From Pseudanabaena sp. SR411 (lineage in GTDB: Bacteria > Cyanobacteriota > Cyanobacteriia > Pseudanabaenales > Pseudanabaenaceae): a stretch of DNA of 53,390 bases. The notes beneath the pieces were generated by a model. It did no database searches, was not told the DNA's origin, and saw only the letters and a list, made by a program, of their open reading frames with translations. The stretch's first letter is position 1. Each line of letters starts with the position of its first letter. The translations under genes and the position numbers were made by a program. The stretch spans positions 29,699-83,088 of the forward strand of contig NZ_NDHW01000170.1 of the NCBI RefSeq assembly GCF_002251945.1, written 5' to 3'. This document shows, one piece after another, positions 7,257 to 15,555 of this stretch.

Positions 7257-8692
7257 CATGCTTTTTGGATTGTATTTACAAGGCGGCGGCGAGTTTCTAA
7301 GATCTGACTAATCTCACGGGCAAAACTGGGCTGGCGATCAATCATTTGATTAACAGCACTTGCCGAAAGCATCATTACTTCTAGATCGGCGATCGCTGTT
7401 ATGGATATGGGACTAGGTTCACCAGAAAAGAGGGTCATCTCACCAAAAAACTCGCCCGTCTTGATCGTTAATAGCTCATGTTCGAGATGGTCGCGATCGC
7501 TTACGGTCATAATCGCTTGCCCTGCAATCACAATATATAGGGAATTATTACTGACTCCCTGCCAGATGACTTTCTCCCCTGCGCCATAATGTTGTAGATC
7601 AATCCCATCAGCAACTGCATCAGGGTTTTGTAATGGCACAAAGGCAGGTATAGATTGCAGGCTCTCGGTAAATTTTTTGGAAGTTCCCTGAGCTTGTAGG
7701 GTGGGACCATTAAAATGATAAAGAGTCCGAATGGGAAAAGGAATCGTCAGGTTATTGCGTTGGGCGGCGTACCAGATCCGACTCATAAAGCGATCGCGAA
7801 TGCTTTCAATGTCGCAGTAATCACTGATATAAAATTTCACTTCATAGGTAATTGCAAAGTCATCATAGGAAATCGTAAAAATTTCTGGCTCAGGGTCTTT
7901 TAAGATCCCTTCAGTCTCTAAAGCAGTAGTCAATAGGACATGCTTGGCTAAATTGGGCGGATCATTATAAGAGAAACCATGCCGAATCCTTTCCGCATGA
8001 ATGGCGATCGGGCGGCTAAAGTTGCGAATAATTTCATTACCGATGAGCTTGTGGGGAATAATCACCATTTCCCGCTCGAAGGTTTGCAATCTCACCGCGC
8101 GCCAATTGATATCAATCACCTGACCAGTCACTTCGCCCACTGTCAGCCAATCTCCCACAGAAAAAGGTCGTTCAAATAGTAGGGCAATCCCTGACATGAC
8201 GCTGCCGAGCGTATCTTGCAGCGCTAAACCAATCACAATCGAGCTAACTCCCAAAGCCGTAACTAGTCCTGCAAGATCAGCATTCCAGACCGTAGCTAGC
8301 ACGATCGCAGTGCCTAGGAGTACTAAAAACAAACGAAACAAATCAATTAAGAGCTTAGGAACTCTCGCCCGCCAAGTGTCAGCCTTTGCTTGCTCAAAAA
8401 TCACGGCATTCAGCAAAGAGAGCGCTGCATGGAGTACGCAAATCCAAAAAAGAGTCTGCACACTCTTCACGATTTCGTCATTGGCTGGACGCTGTAACAC
8501 GTACTGGATAAACAACATGAAGGCGAGCATTGGCAACACCAAGTTTCGCACTACCTGCAATGTGGCGGCGAGGGGGCGACGACGATGTTGTAAGCGATAG
8601 ATTACTTCGCCGAGAATAATTACTGATAGAGCTAATCCGACAATTAAAGCGATCGCCCAAATAAATAAATAATTGGCACTAGGTTGGAGCAT
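7256..8692 (-). CDS. MscS-family mechanosensitive channel with C-terminal cyclic-nucleotide-binding domain
   Basis: About 478 residues from ATG 8692; a TTG at 8707 would add five residues. Four or five hydrophobic helices fill residues 10-160. They are followed by the MscS pore and beta-domain region (ALGVSSIVIGLALQDTLGS, then ERPFSVGDWL) at about 150-200. A Crp-like nucleotide-binding fold occupies about 365-475, with a phosphate-cassette-like FFGEMTLFSGEPSPISITA. Channels of this kind are known in bacteria as cyclic-nucleotide-gated MscS homologues. The gene lies directly downstream of a nucleotide cyclase on the same strand (gap about 45 bp), so the cyclase could make the ligand for the channel. 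The cassette lacks the classical RxA arginine (it reads PISITA), so nucleotide binding needs proof. Confidence 0.85.
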   Translation of the reverse strand: MLQPSANYLFIWAIALIVGLALSVIILGEVIYRLQHRRRPLAATLQVVRNLVLPMLAFMLFIQYVLQRPANDEIVKSVQTLFWICVLHAALSLLNAVIFEQAKADTWRARVPKLLIDLFRLFLVLLGTAIVLATVWNADLAGLVTALGVSSIVIGLALQDTLGSVMSGIALLFERPFSVGDWLTVGEVTGQVIDINWRAVRLQTFEREMVIIPHKLIGNEIIRNFSRPIAIHAERIRHGFSYNDPPNLAKHVLLTTALETEGILKDPEPEIFTISYDDFAITYEVKFYISDYCDIESIRDRFMSRIWYAAQRNNLTIPFPIRTLYHFNGPTLQAQGTSKKFTESLQSIPAFVPLQNPDAVADGIDLQHYGAGEKVIWQGVSNNSLYIVIAGQAIMTVSDRDHLEHELLTIKTGEFFGEMTLFSGEPSPISITAIADLEVMMLSASAVNQMIDRQPSFAREISQILETRRRLVNTIQKA

Positions 8693-8737
8693 ATTGTAAT
8701 TTCCCAATAAGGTTAAAAATATGGTGTAGTCACGTTT

Positions 8738-10870
8738 TTAACTCGGTTTGATTTTGATCGGGCTTTTGAGTTGCCATGCTTGTAATAGGTTTGTGCCATC
8801 TTCCACTTTGGTGGCTAGTGGTGCAAACTCATAGAGGTCGCAGAGGCGATGGTAAATTTCGTTAGAAACCAAGATAGAGCCTTCGGGACAGGCTGACTTT
8901 AAGGAACTAGCAATATTGATCGTGTCACCCCAAACATCGTAGATAAATTTATTTCTGCCAACGATGCCTGCCACGATATCACCAGAGTTAATTCCTAAAC
9001 TAATGTTTAGTTGGAAACCACGCTCTTGGCTAAACCGCCGCACGATTGCTTGCATTTCCAGCGCAAAATCGATCGCCCGTTTGTCATGGTCGAGATAGGG
9101 AACTGACAAGCCACAGACTGCCATATAGCTATCACCAATGGTTTTGATTTTTTCCATGCCATAGCGATCGGCAGTTTCATCAAAACTCGTAACCAGATCA
9201 TTGAGAATGCTCACAATTTCGTAAGCGGTGAGTGAATCTGACAACTTTGAGAAGCCCGTTAAATCAGAAAATAGCACTGTTACATTAGAAGCACTTTCGG
9301 CAATATTCTTTTCACCTTGCTTTAGACGTTTGGCGATCGCCGCAGGGAAGATGCTCAGCAACAATTGCTCATTCTCGCGATTCTTTTCTTCGACTAAATT
9401 GGTCTGATCATGCAAACTTGTTACCATCAAATTAAATGATTGGGCAAGTTCGCCAAATTCGTCTTTAGTCTCTAAAACGGCGATCTCATTCAGTTGACCA
9501 GCCGCCACTTTCCGAGCGCTCTCAATCAATTGATTAATCGGTTTCACAAATAGAGAAGCCATCACCATTGCGAGGATGATTACCAACAACATCAATAGAG
9601 TTGCCGAAATCAATAACTGACGTTCAAAGTCATAAATCGGTGCATAGGCTTCTGCTAAATCAATTTCCGATAAAATTGCCCATTTTAATCCTTCTATTTG
9701 TAAAGGAGCGTAGGAACTCAAGACAGGAATATCTCGATAATCGCGAATGAGTTTAAGTCCCTGTTTACCCATTAGCGATTCTTCAACCGCAGGAGTTCGC
9801 ACAATCTGCGCCAAAATCGACGTTTTATATTGTTGTATGCGGGCGATCGTTTCTTTGTTTACACCCAAATTAACTAGAGTCTTGATATATTCGTCAGGAG
9901 TTTCGATCAAAAATCGGGAAACGGAGCGCATTAAATAATCTTGACCGACTAGATAAGTTTCACCACTTTTGCCTAAGCCATCACTTTCCCATTTGCGATT
10001 TCCCGTCATTACATTGTTGATCTCATCGACAGGGACTTGAATCGCTAGTACACCAATAAATTTATCTTGACTGTAAATAGGAGCCGCAATAAAAGCCGCA
10101 GGTGCGCCATAGGAAGGAGCATAGGATTCTAGATCGATGATCCTTGCATAATTTTTTTCTTTGGAACGTCTTACCGATGAAAAGAGCCGCGCAAGATTGC
10201 TTTCGTTATATGCGCCAACAACGAGACTAGTCGCAAAATCTGTCTCTTTGTAAACTGTATAAACTATGCGACCATCAGGATCAATGAGAAACAAATCATA
10301 GTAGCCAAACTTCTCAATGATATTCCGAAAGATCGGATGATAACGCTCATGGAGACGGCTATATTCGCTATTATCTTTAGCTTTATCTAAGAGATGTTTT
10401 TTGCCTAGCGGGTTAGAATTATTAGCGATGTAATGATATTGCAGATAATTACTGGCGATCGATTCTGGTAAAAATGAATTGAGAACAGGTGAACCTTGCT
10501 CTGTCTGTGCTAACTTTGGCAGAAATTCATTCTCATAATAACCATTAATTTTGGAAGAAGTATCCGCAGGTAATGGTACATTCTCAAGCTGTCGGTAAGC
10601 ATTGGTAAATTCAGCGATCGCCGATGCTGTCGATAGATCATTACTCAGGGTCTGTACATGATTGCGAATCATTTTGAAATAGGATTCAATTTGATAAGCC
10701 TTGGAAGCACGGACACTGGTTAACTGATTAAATACGCGATCGGTCAAATTAGCCTGACCACTGCGATAGCCCAGATAAGCGGTGACGAGGATTGAGCTAC
10801 TGCTAACCGTCAGTAACATGACAATCAGTTTCGATTTGATACTCAGCCAATTAAACTTAAACCACTGCAT
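8738..10870 (-). CDS. Membrane-bound class III adenylate/guanylate cyclase with dCache and HAMP domains
   Basis: 710 residues: N-terminal membrane segment (about 13-33), periplasmic sensor of double-Cache type (about 40-410), second membrane segment (about 425-447), HAMP domain, and a class III cyclase domain from about 530. Metal-binding aspartates are in LFSDLTGF and TIGDSY. The base-specifying Lys (EKIKTIGD) and Asp (IYDVWGD) predict adenylate cyclase. The transition-state Asn is present (DTINIAS), but the Arg normally found four residues on is Ser (residue 656, codon at 8903-8905). Activity may therefore be altered, or the domain may work as a heterodimer. It is followed on the same strand by the cNMP-binding MscS channel. 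ATG 10870 is the natural start; a hairpin lies just upstream. Confidence 0.9.
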   Translation of the reverse strand: MQWFKFNWLSIKSKLIVMLLTVSSSSILVTAYLGYRSGQANLTDRVFNQLTSVRASKAYQIESYFKMIRNHVQTLSNDLSTASAIAEFTNAYRQLENVPLPADTSSKINGYYENEFLPKLAQTEQGSPVLNSFLPESIASNYLQYHYIANNSNPLGKKHLLDKAKDNSEYSRLHERYHPIFRNIIEKFGYYDLFLIDPDGRIVYTVYKETDFATSLVVGAYNESNLARLFSSVRRSKEKNYARIIDLESYAPSYGAPAAFIAAPIYSQDKFIGVLAIQVPVDEINNVMTGNRKWESDGLGKSGETYLVGQDYLMRSVSRFLIETPDEYIKTLVNLGVNKETIARIQQYKTSILAQIVRTPAVEESLMGKQGLKLIRDYRDIPVLSSYAPLQIEGLKWAILSEIDLAEAYAPIYDFERQLLISATLLMLLVIILAMVMASLFVKPINQLIESARKVAAGQLNEIAVLETKDEFGELAQSFNLMVTSLHDQTNLVEEKNRENEQLLLSIFPAAIAKRLKQGEKNIAESASNVTVLFSDLTGFSKLSDSLTAYEIVSILNDLVTSFDETADRYGMEKIKTIGDSYMAVCGLSVPYLDHDKRAIDFALEMQAIVRRFSQERGFQLNISLGINSGDIVAGIVGRNKFIYDVWGDTINIASSLKSACPEGSILVSNEIYHRLCDLYEFAPLATKVEDGTNLLQAWQLKSPIKIKPS

Positions 10871-10889
10871 ATAAAAATATTTACAAAAT

Positions 10890-10920
10890 CAGAAGTAAAA
10901 AATAAAGTTTTTTACTTCTG
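10890..10920. repeat. Hairpin upstream of the cyclase gene
   Basis: CAGAAGTAAAAAA (10890-10902) and TTTTTTACTTCTG (10908-10920) form a perfect 13-bp stem with a 5-nt loop, in the leader region of the minus-strand cyclase. It could be a terminator for transcripts coming from the right, or an attenuating leader structure. Confidence 0.55.
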
Positions 10921-11222
10921 GTTTAATTATTAAGGGCAATGTATTTTAGGTTAGAAATTTCCAGAAAAATGTTAGCAGCTAACCCATTGGGCTTCGACGC
11001 GCTATTAAAATTGGTATCGCTTTACTCATTTATGTTAAGCAGGAGCAGAGATTGGAGCCTAGAGATCGAGTCCCTTCCTATTGTTATTTAATTTCGATAA
11101 ATTAGCGGCGATCGCCAAGTCAAATCATTAATTCTGAAGCGCAAAGCATTGTATTGCCGTCTTGCGGTAAAAAAGCTAAAATCAAGCTAATTAATTTAGT
11201 AGTCACTCATTACTAAAACCCT
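10921..11222. other. Intergenic region, no gene seen
   Basis: I see no coding frame. It contains a degenerate trace of the dispersed hairpins (TTGGGCTTCGACGCGC near 10988) and HIP1-like GCGATCGCC near 11107. It must hold the promoters of the divergent cyclase (minus) and truncated kinase (plus), but no convincing promoter motif was identified. Confidence 0.4.
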
Positions 11223-11708
11223 ATGACTTCTTTCCCTGATTTCGCGGCGCATGGCTTTCAAGTTATCAAAGAATTGGGGCATAACTCAGAGGGAGGCAGG
11301 TTTACTTATCTAGCAAAACGTCTTTCTGATAATTGTGATGCTGTAGTCAAGCAATTTCAATTTTCTAAAAGTGCGGGGTGGGATGGATTTAGTGCGATCG
11401 AGCGTGAGATCCAAAGCCTACAGGGTTTAAGTCATCGCGGTATTCCCAAATATTTAGACAAGTTTGAGACGGATAACGGCTATTGCTTGGTTACTGAATA
11501 CTTCCCTGCGGACACTTTGGCGGTGGGACGGAGTTTTACGCCTGATCAAATTAAGCAAATTGCGGTGCAGATTTTAGAAATTTTAGTGCATCTGCAAGAG
11601 CGAATGCCGCCTGTAATCCATCGTGACGTTAAGCCTGAAAATATTCTGGCAGATAATTATCTCAATGTTTACCTCATTGATTTTGGTTTTGCGCGAGTGG
11701 GTCAATGA
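11223..11708 (+). pseudogene. Truncated Ser/Thr protein kinase (N-lobe to DFG only)
   Basis: 161 residues that match a Hanks-type kinase from the N-terminus. AVVKQF supplies the ATP-binding lysine, HRDVKPEN the catalytic loop and LIDFG the metal-binding DFG. The protein then stops at RVGQ. The activation segment, APE motif and whole C-terminal lobe (about 100 residues) are missing, and no frame after 11708 continues the kinase fold. It is either a degraded kinase or a small pseudokinase; the intact catalytic motifs suggest fairly recent truncation. It stands at the left border of an accessory cluster, so loss of its 3' half may be linked to insertion of that cluster. Confidence 0.7.
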
Positions 11709-11811
11709 CGTTAATGTAATTGGTAATACGATTATTATTTTTTACGATGATGGTTTGATTGTGAGGAGATTGAGGATTAAAGTGTTATCAAGATTCTTTT
11801 GAGGAAAGTCA

Positions 11812-12456
11812 ATGCCAATTTTTAACTCTAATTCCTCTGTTAATGAAGAATTATTCAACAAGGTAATCAAATCTATTAATAGGTTTTGTACAAAAGCTGT
11901 AAAGACTGGTAATACTAAGATGGTATTAACCGAAGCAGATCTACAGGCATGGATTTTTCATCACCTTCTGTATGATCTTAGAAAAGAGTCCGGTTGGGGT
12001 GACAAAACAAATAGCAAACAGATTGGAATACACTGTAACCCTTCTCTTCTAGGTGAGGCATACTTGCTCACAAAAGTTCCAGACATTATCATTCTTGACA
12101 AGCAGACATACGATGTAAATCCTTCAGGAAGCTTATATTCACGAAAAGGATACACCTTGTGGGGAAGCTCTATTATAATCCTTGAACTTAAACTATTTAG
12201 GACTAACCATAGCGAATCTCAAAAGATTATTGAATGGAAAAAAGACATTAATAAACTAAAGGATTTAAGGATGCAACACTATCCGCCAGATAGTCCAAAT
12301 AAATTCTTTCCAACGTTTGTTCTCCTTGGGAAACAAAATATCTCTGTGGAAACAGTTGATCAGATTAAACAATATTCAATAGATAACGAGGTTGAACCAT
12401 TGCTATTTTATCCCGAAGATGAGCGCCGTCAAGAAGAACACTTAATCATGCCATGA
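11812..12456 (+). CDS. Predicted PD-(D/E)XK nuclease-fold protein
   Basis: 214 residues with no close family recognised. The pattern VPDIIIL (Asp91) followed about 33 residues later by IILELKLF (Glu125-x-Lys127), with an upstream helix glutamate (EADLQAWIFHHLL, Glu41), matches the core of the PD-(D/E)XK phosphodiesterase superfamily. A later helix EWKKDINKLKDLR fits the fold. The start is supported by GAGG at 11801-11804. It is the first gene of a tight plus-strand run with DUF4258, YgiT-finger and DUF4926 genes. A nuclease of a defence or addiction module is the likeliest role, but only the fold is supported by sequence. Confidence 0.6.
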   Translation: MPIFNSNSSVNEELFNKVIKSINRFCTKAVKTGNTKMVLTEADLQAWIFHHLLYDLRKESGWGDKTNSKQIGIHCNPSLLGEAYLLTKVPDIIILDKQTYDVNPSGSLYSRKGYTLWGSSIIILELKLFRTNHSESQKIIEWKKDINKLKDLRMQHYPPDSPNKFFPTFVLLGKQNISVETVDQIKQYSIDNEVEPLLFYPEDERRQEEHLIMP

Positions 12457-12465
12457 GTCAAAATT

Positions 12466-12780
12466 ATGGAAGACGTTCTTCAACGAGTTAGAGAATCAGC
12501 AAAAAAGCAAATATTATTTCTTCCTCATGCGCTCCGTCAAATGTCTCGACTAGAACGAATGATTACTACTCAAGAAGTTAGAGAAACTGTCATGACAGGA
12601 GAATTGATAGAAGACTATCCAGAAGATGCGAGAGGACATAGCTGCTTACTACTCAAATCAGTACAAACAGATCGAATAATTCATGTAGTTTGTGCCCCTA
12701 AATCAGAATACCTTGCAATTATTACGGCTTACCTACCCAGCAGCAGTCAATGGACAAACAATTTTAGAGAGAGGTTATAA
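12466..12780 (+). CDS. DUF4258-type protein, probable toxin of a toxin-antitoxin pair
   Basis: 104 residues. FLPHALRQMSRLERMITTQEVRETVMTG has the HA..RM..R.I...V..-type start of DUF4258 proteins, and LLLKSV...IIHVVCAP...LAIITAYLP the beta-rich RelE-like end. Members commonly precede a small YgiT-type zinc-finger protein, exactly as here: the next gene starts 2 bp after the stop. The arrangement resembles MqsR/MqsA-type modules, in which the toxin is an mRNA interferase; enzymatic activity is inferred from the family only. Confidence 0.75.
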   Translation: MEDVLQRVRESAKKQILFLPHALRQMSRLERMITTQEVRETVMTGELIEDYPEDARGHSCLLLKSVQTDRIIHVVCAPKSEYLAIITAYLPSSSQWTNNFRERL

Positions 12781-12782
12781 CA

Positions 12783-13007
12783 ATGGAATGTATTTACTGC
12801 AAAGGTCACATGGAGAGAAAGACTGCACCATTTAGCATCCAGAAAAATGGTTACTACTTACATTGGGATGCAATTCCTGCCTTTGTTTGCGATCAGTGTG
12901 GCGAAGTCTATTTTGCTGAACATGAAGTTGATGTAATCCAATCAGCCATTTCAGAATTAGATCGTAAAAATGCTGAGTTTTATACACCTGACAAAAAAGC
13001 TGCATAA
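12783..13007 (+). CDS. YgiT-type zinc-finger protein, probable antitoxin (MqsA N-terminal-like)
   Basis: 74 residues with two CxxC knuckles: CIYCKG near the N-terminus and CDQCGE at about residues 36-41. This is the zinc-finger of MqsA/YgiT-type antitoxins. The C-terminal helix-turn-helix of full MqsA is absent, so this short form would bind the toxin but may not bind DNA itself. It lies 2 bp after the DUF4258 gene, with AGAGG upstream as ribosome-binding site. Confidence 0.8.
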   Translation: MECIYCKGHMERKTAPFSIQKNGYYLHWDAIPAFVCDQCGEVYFAEHEVDVIQSAISELDRKNAEFYTPDKKAA

Positions 13008-13018
13008 ATCACAAAAAA

Positions 13019-13243
13019 ATGATTAAAGAATTAGACCGTGTTGTATTAGCCGATCGCATTGATGAAGCAGACTTAGAAATTGGTGACATTGGCACTGTGG
13101 TATTTGTGTATAAACAACAGAAAGGCTATGAAGTCGAGTTTATGCTCTTTACAGGCGAGACGGTTGCCGTTGTTTCTGTGTTGCCATCACAAGTTCGGAG
13201 TATACGCGATCGCGAAATAGCTCATGTAAGGGCGATCGCCTAA
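13019..13243 (+). CDS. DUF4926 small protein
   Basis: 74 residues matching the DUF4926 pattern: an initial LDRVVLADRI, then LEIGDIGTVVFVYKQQKGYEVEFMLFTGETVAVVS. Proteins of this family are small, beta-rich and often encoded next to presumed toxins, so an antitoxin or immunity role is suspected. It is the last gene of the plus-strand accessory run, 11 bp after the zinc-finger gene, and converges on the response regulator gene 17 bp away. Confidence 0.7.
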   Translation: MIKELDRVVLADRIDEADLEIGDIGTVVFVYKQQKGYEVEFMLFTGETVAVVSVLPSQVRSIRDREIAHVRAIA

Positions 13244-13260
13244 AATATGCCCAGACTAAA

Positions 13261-13959
13261 TTATGAATAAGCATCAATCAAACCATGTTGCAATGCATAG
13301 CGAACCAATTCAGTGCGACTGCTTGTACCAGTTTTACTAAATAGCCGACTGACATATTTCTCCACATTCCGAATGGTTGTGCCAAGCCGCTTAGCAATTT
13401 CCTTATTCATCAAGCCCTCAACCACAAGCTCCAAAACGCTTTGCTCCCGTGGAGTAAATTCAAGCTTGATCGGTGGTGGTGTCACATTGATCGCTGGTTT
13501 TTGTTTCAGCAGAGCCTTGATTTCGGCAAGTTGACCTGCCAGATCAGTGATTTCTGAGGTATTGCTATTTGCCGTAACCGCTTGGATTGCTCGACGGGCT
13601 ATCAAATTTTCAGCGATCGCCACTAACTCATCAGGATCAAAAGGCTTGGATAAATAAGCATCACAACCAGCGTTGTAGCCTTCGATGCGATCCTTAGTCA
13701 TGCCCTTTGCCGTCAAAAACACCACAGGCAAATTTAAAAAACGCACATCTTCGCGCATTTGCTTCAGAAATTCATACCCACTCACCTGCGGCATCATGAT
13801 GTCCGAAATCACGAGATCGGGTGTGGTCTGCTCAAGCAGTTGCCATGCATCCCTTGCATTGTTGGCAACTTGTACTGCAAAGCCACTATCTTCCAGATAG
13901 GCTTGTACCGCTTCTCTCAGCCCTGGTTCATCATCCACAAGCAGGATATGTCCTGACAT
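13261..13959 (-). CDS. NarL/LuxR-type response regulator
   Basis: 232 residues. Residues 1-122 are a receiver: an acidic pair at 9-10 (VDDE), phosphorylation site Asp53 (LVISDIMMP) and Lys in LSKPFD. Residues about 165-230 are a LuxR-type helix-turn-helix (TPREQSVLELVVEGLMNKEIA, then RNVEKYVSRLF). It is expected to be a phosphorylation-controlled transcription factor. No cognate kinase gene adjoins it; the hybrid kinase at 15556 carries its own receiver. ATG 13959 opens directly into the receiver. Confidence 0.9.
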   Translation of the reverse strand: MSGHILLVDDEPGLREAVQAYLEDSGFAVQVANNARDAWQLLEQTTPDLVISDIMMPQVSGYEFLKQMREDVRFLNLPVVFLTAKGMTKDRIEGYNAGCDAYLSKPFDPDELVAIAENLIARRAIQAVTANSNTSEITDLAGQLAEIKALLKQKPAINVTPPPIKLEFTPREQSVLELVVEGLMNKEIAKRLGTTIRNVEKYVSRLFSKTGTSSRTELVRYALQHGLIDAYS

Positions 13960-14047
13960 AGTTATCCTTTAATTATGCTTTTATTCTGCGATCGCCATAT
14001 TAACCAATATATAGCAATCCTACAGCAATTACCGATTAAACGAACCA

Positions 14048-14098
14048 CAAGAGATTTTTTGAAAGTGTTGCTTCGCAACACTTTCAAAAAATCTCTTG
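14048..14098. repeat. Family A hairpin, 24-bp stem
   Basis: Arms 14048-14071 and 14075-14098 are perfect inverted copies with a TTC loop. The cap is GTTGC-TTC-GCAAC rather than the usual GCGC form. It lies between the pilin-like lipoprotein gene end and the response regulator start, with a loose extra cap (GCGCGAAGCGC) at 14111-14121. Confidence 0.8.
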
Positions 14099-14146
14099 GT
14101 TTGGGTTTGAGCGCGAAGCGCTATAAGTCATTTATGCGATCATCAG

Positions 14147-14701
14147 TTATTTAGCTGGAGAAGAACCTGTGGGACAAGTTGGTTTATCGGTCTCAGATTT
14201 AGGTGCAGTGATCCCTGTAGGAGGTGTTTTGGATGGTTTATCCGTGCCACAGACGATAAAAAGGGTTGTCTCACTACCAGTATTGCCAACAGCAAATACT
14301 GAAGCTGCAAAACTTTTCACATTATCTTGTTTAGCAGTTGCGGTCATGGTGACTGACTTCGGCTGAGTGTCAGTGATTTGCAATAAATAATTACTGTCTT
14401 CAGCCTTGATTCCTACTGAAAGATCATCAATAGTGCTACTAAACTTACCTTTTTCAATAAAGAAGGCTTGCTGTGCTCTCGATAACGAACCTAAGTAAAG
14501 TCTTCCTGATGACTCGATCGCCTTTTCTCTCTCTCCAGAAAATGGGGTTGTTGGAGAGGTTGTTGCAGAAGTGGTGGGAGTTGCGGTAGGCGTAGTCGCA
14601 GTTTCTGTTGGTGCAGTAGTTGCAGGAGTTGTATTACATGCCGATAGTAAAGCGATCGCCGCAGTTGCAAATAGTCCCGTCTTAAAATAATTAATATTCA
14701 T
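14147..14701 (-). CDS. Lipoprotein with type IV pilin-like (Pilin_GH) domain
   Basis: 184 residues. The N-terminus has a hydrophobic stretch ending in the lipobox LLSAC (Cys about 22). A Thr/Pro/Ala-rich linker follows to about residue 52. Then comes a segment like the globular part of cyanobacterial pilin-like G/H proteins (SSGRLYLGSLSRAQQAFFIEKGKF, then LSVGIKAEDSNYLLQI). Normal pilins carry an N-terminal polymerising helix; here it is replaced by a lipid anchor and a flexible linker, so the protein probably sits on a membrane face and does not enter a pilus. The last 40 residues are Pro/Lys/Thr-rich with two cysteines (ICGT-like and PTCPTG). Confidence 0.75.
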   Translation of the reverse strand: MNINYFKTGLFATAAIALLSACNTTPATTAPTETATTPTATPTTSATTSPTTPFSGEREKAIESSGRLYLGSLSRAQQAFFIEKGKFSSTIDDLSVGIKAEDSNYLLQITDTQPKSVTMTATAKQDNVKSFAASVFAVGNTGSETTLFIVCGTDKPSKTPPTGITAPKSETDKPTCPTGSSPAK

Positions 14702-14797
14702 AAAAATAATATATTTTAGATATAAATCAGAAAAGTTATATCTAAAATATATTACCTATAAACAGCATAAACACCAAAATTATTGCAGCTAAGTTTT

Positions 14798-14848
14798 GTT
14801 TAGAATAAATGAAAGCGGCGCGAAGCTTCGCCTTCATTTATTCTAAAC
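14798..14848. repeat. Family A hairpin, imperfect cap
   Basis: Outer arms GTTTAGAATAAATGAA (14798-14813) and TTCATTTATTCTAAAC (14833-14848) are perfect inverted copies. The GC-rich cap between them (AGCGGCGCGAAGCTTCGCC) has lost full pairing. A decaying member of the family, 60 bp beyond the Rieske gene end. Confidence 0.7.
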
Positions 14849-14906
14849 AGTTCTCTTATAGAGATTTGACACAAGTTAAAAATCTTGCTTTGCAAGATTT
14901 TTAATG

Positions 14907-15362
14907 TTATGCACTAACCAATACTTGTCCATTCTCAATTTTAGAAGCATAACGTTGTAGTGGTTTTTCGGCAGGACCTCGGCGAACTGCACCGTCAGCC
15001 GCAAATTTGGCATCATGACAAGGACAAACAAATTCCTTATTCGCCTTTTCCCATTTCACCGTACAGCCTTTGTGAGTACAGGTCGGATTAACAGCCAGCA
15101 GTTTAGTTGCATCTTGAGGATCGCGTACCACAGCAATTTTCTTGTCTGAGGATAGCAAATTACCATCTTTTTCCAGTTGAGCAACTGTACCGATCGCTTT
15201 AAAAGTTCCGTTCGGTGCAGCAGCGACACTTTCAGGTGCTGATGCTGTTGATGCTGTAGTAGGAGGAGTAGCTTCACTACATCCAACTAATGACGATGGC
15301 AGAAGGGTAGCCAGCCATCCTAACCCAAACCAAGAAAGTAACTTACGGCGATTCAGATTCAT
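14907..15362 (-). CDS. Rieske [2Fe-2S] protein, lipoprotein/Tat-type, PetC3-like
   Basis: 151 residues. The Rieske cluster motifs are complete: CTHKGC at 95-100 and CPCH at 113-116, giving ligands Cys95, His97, Cys113 and His116 and the disulfide pair Cys100/Cys115. The N-terminus has a twin-arginine stretch (NRRKLLSW), a hydrophobic core and a possible lipobox ending at Cys28, so the protein is exported and probably lipid-anchored. It is shorter than the main cytochrome b6f Rieske protein (about 180 residues) and lacks its transmembrane hinge. It resembles the PetC3-type proteins that sit in the cytoplasmic membrane of cyanobacteria. No cytochrome gene adjoins it. Confidence 0.85.
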   Translation of the reverse strand: MNLNRRKLLSWFGLGWLATLLPSSLVGCSEATPPTTASTASAPESVAAAPNGTFKAIGTVAQLEKDGNLLSSDKKIAVVRDPQDATKLLAVNPTCTHKGCTVKWEKANKEFVCPCHDAKFAADGAVRRGPAEKPLQRYASKIENGQVLVSA

Positions 15363-15489
15363 ATGTTTTTTCTGTGCGTTAGCTAAATATTTCAGTGCAA
15401 AGATTAACTCAGTCTAGATAACTAGTATAGCGATCGCCATTCAAGATTTTCCATTTGGATTACAGCGCTTATCTCCGTCATTACTCTTT

Positions 15490-15526
15490 TGGGTTTTACA
15501 TTCTAAGCAAAACTTGCATTGCTATA
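15490..15526 (-). repeat. Solo copy of the outer motif of family A elements
   Basis: TGGGTTTTACATTCTAAGCA followed by AAACTTGCATTGCTATA is the outer arm that flanks complete hairpins at 26626-26680 and 48484-48530. Here it stands alone, 29 bp before the hybrid kinase start, so it probably lies in that gene's leader or promoter. Confidence 0.6.
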
Positions 15527-15555
15527 TACTTGTGTCTGCCTAAGTTTGTAAGAGC

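Noticed and set aside
11041-11085. GATCGAGTCCC-like stretch as part of a tRNA
   Set aside because: No acceptor, D or anticodon arms can be folded around it; no tRNA was found anywhere in the window.
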